Source of the DNA: Clostridia bacterium
GTDB lineage: Bacteria > Bacillota > Clostridia > Oscillospirales > Acutalibacteraceae
Direction: 5' to 3'
Length of the DNA: 6,354 nucleotides
NCBI GenBank assembly: GCA_017454565.1
Contig: JAFTCS010000200.1
Span: forward strand, 1-6,354
In this document: positions 5,957-6,354 of the stretch, in pieces
How the letters are laid out: the number at the start of each line of letters is the position of its first letter
Position numbering within the stretch: the first letter of the stretch is position 1
The notes under the pieces: generated by a model
What the model saw: the letters and a program-made list of their open reading frames with translations, nothing else
Databases searched by the model: none
Told to the model about the DNA's origin: nothing
Program-made: the position numbers and the translations under genes

Positions 5957-6054
5957 TTCCGGGGAATAACCCTTTGTTTTCAAACAAAGGGTTTCCACCG
6001 GTTAACCATTCAGACAAAAATGATTTCCGGGGAGCATGCGAAGGTTCCCCGGAA
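5957..6054 (+). repeat. Perfect 10-bp inverted repeat enclosing a second hairpin
   Basis: TTCCGGGGAA (5957-5966) and TTCCCCGGAA (6045-6054) are exact reverse complements 78 bp apart. A third copy of the 5' arm, TTCCGGGGA, lies at 6025-6033 and forms the local terminator stem. The two 5' arms therefore compete for one 3' arm. It could be the remnant of a palindromic element, a stabilised 3' end, or a switchable terminator. The base pairing is seen; the role is inferred. Confidence 0.5.
5968..5993 (+). terminator. Hairpin downstream of the transglutaminase gene, weak terminator
   Basis: AACCCTTTGTT (5968-5978) pairs perfectly with AACAAAGGGTT (5983-5993) around the 4-nt loop TTCA, an 11-bp stem. 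Only TTT follows before CC, so termination here alone should be poor; it more likely protects the 3' end or folds inside the larger structure at 5957-6054. Confidence 0.5.
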
Positions 6055-6060
6055 TTTTTT
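6025..6060 (+). terminator. Rho-independent terminator of the rsmD-coaD operon
   Basis: TTCCGGGGA (6025-6033) pairs with TCCCCGGAA (6046-6054), nine pairs plus a possible G-U (6034/6045), and is followed at once by six T (6055-6060). The loop contains the palindrome GCATGC. It is a canonical intrinsic terminator closing the four-gene operon and lies two bases before the tRNA promoter -35 box, so it also insulates the tRNAs. Confidence 0.85.
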
Positions 6061-6062
6061 AC

Positions 6063-6098
6063 TTGACAATTACATGCAGATGTTATATAATATACTCT
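6063..6098 (+). promoter_or_regulatory. Promoter of the tRNA-Pro/tRNA-Val genes
   Basis: TTGACA (6063-6068) and TATAAT (6086-6091) are perfect and 17 nt apart. The start is expected near 6098, leaving about five leader bases before the tRNA-Pro. An optimal promoter with a very short leader is typical for stable RNA genes. Confidence 0.88.
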
Positions 6099-6102
6099 GT
6101 TA

Positions 6103-6175
6103 CGGGGTGTAGCGCAGTTGGTAGCGCGCCTGCTTTGGGAGCAGGATGTCGGGGGTTCAAGTCCCTTCACTCCGA
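6103..6175 (+). tRNA. tRNA-Pro (anticodon UGG)
   Basis: All four arms fold. The acceptor stem CGGGGTG pairs with CACTCCG with one G-U; anticodon stem CCTGC/GCAGG; loop TTTGGGA with anticodon TGG at 6136-6138; T-loop TTCAAGT. The T-stem GGGGG/CCCTT contains two G-U pairs at its base. The discriminator is A (6175). The genome continues CTGA, so CCA is not encoded and must be added by a CCA-adding enzyme. With U at the wobble position it can serve several or all proline codons. Confidence 0.96.
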
Positions 6176-6186
6176 CTGATAACGGC

Positions 6187-6205
6187 GCTGTAATACTGTT
6201 ACAGC
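6187..6205 (+). other. Stem-loop between the two tRNA genes
   Basis: GCTGTAA (6187-6193) pairs perfectly with TTACAGC (6199-6205) around a 5-nt loop, 11 bases after tRNA-Pro. No T-run follows. It may guide 3' trimming of the CCA-less tRNA-Pro precursor, or simply be spacer structure. Confidence 0.4.
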
Positions 6206-6218
6206 CCTTATGCAAATT

Positions 6219-6238
6219 ATGATGATCTTTTTCATCAT
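6219..6238 (+). other. Second stem-loop between the tRNA genes
   Basis: ATGATGA (6219-6225) pairs with TCATCAT (6232-6238) around a T-rich 6-nt loop. The stem is AT-rich and followed by TTATATAAAC, so it would be at most a leaky terminator. I see no promoter between it and tRNA-Val that leaves room for a start site, so readthrough from the tRNA-Pro promoter is the likely source of tRNA-Val. Confidence 0.35.
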
Positions 6239-6248
6239 TTATATAAAC

Positions 6249-6325
<77 letters not shown>

Positions 6326-6326
6326 A

Positions 6327-6351
6327 TACCCCGTCACGATGTGGCGGGGTA
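6327..6351 (+). terminator. Strong hairpin after tRNA-Val, at window edge
   Basis: TACCCCGTCAC (6327-6337) pairs with GTGGCGGGGTA (6341-6351) around the loop GAT: 11 pairs including one G-U. It begins two bases after the CCA. The visible bases after it are AAC, not a T-run, and the window ends there, so intrinsic termination is not shown. It may be a terminator lacking U-tract evidence or a processing element before further tRNA genes. Confidence 0.45.
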
Positions 6352-6354
6352 AAC

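Noticed and set aside
5946..6215. Minus-strand 89-codon ORF with a VKGLEPPTSCSQSRRATNCATP-like peptide
   Set aside because: It is the antisense of the tRNA-Pro gene; this peptide is a well-known false protein from reverse-translated tRNA genes.

Overview
The window reads as chromosome of a low-to-moderate GC Firmicute (Bacillota). Every start used here has a strong GGAGG-type Shine-Dalgarno sequence, the promoters are near-perfect sigma-A types, and a coiled-coil gene of a type found in Clostridia follows coaD. The protein sequences remind me of Ruminococcus-like Oscillospiraceae; this is an impression, not a database match. The genes are mostly housekeeping, with no mobile element, CRISPR array or phage gene.

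Left half, minus strand (1-2647): a branched-chain amino acid operon in the order ilvB-ilvN-ilvC. IlvB (catalytic) and IlvN (ACT-domain regulatory) form acetohydroxyacid synthase; IlvC, cut by the window edge after 119 codons, does the next step. The ilvB promoter is a perfect TTGACA-17-TATAAT, and its leader is only about 20 nt, so no T-box or attenuator fits between promoter and gene. The ilvB stop codon abuts the ilvN Shine-Dalgarno. The ilvC Shine-Dalgarno sits in the loop of a hairpin ending one base before its ATG. IlvB has Leu where the family usually has the specificity/herbicide tryptophan.

Middle, plus strand (2781-5897): a divergent operon starting from TTGACA-16-TATAAT. It encodes rsmD (16S rRNA methyltransferase), coaD (phosphopantetheine adenylyltransferase, ATGA overlap with rsmD), an unnamed 171-residue coiled-coil protein with an 11-residue periodicity, and a 453-residue membrane-anchored transglutaminase-like protein. 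In the last, the Cys-His-Asp core lies between two similar segments that look like an internal duplication.

Right end (5898-6354): a 3' region with two strong inverted repeats, the second a rho-independent terminator. Its 3' arm can pair equally well with a second upstream copy of the 5' arm. A perfect consensus promoter then drives tRNA-Pro(UGG), without encoded CCA, and tRNA-Val(GAC), with encoded CCA; a strong hairpin follows at the window edge.

I did not find a wholly new system. The best leads are the duplicated transglutaminase and its coiled-coil neighbour, the alternative RNA pairing at 5957-6060, the ilvC start hairpin, and the Trp-to-Leu change in IlvB.
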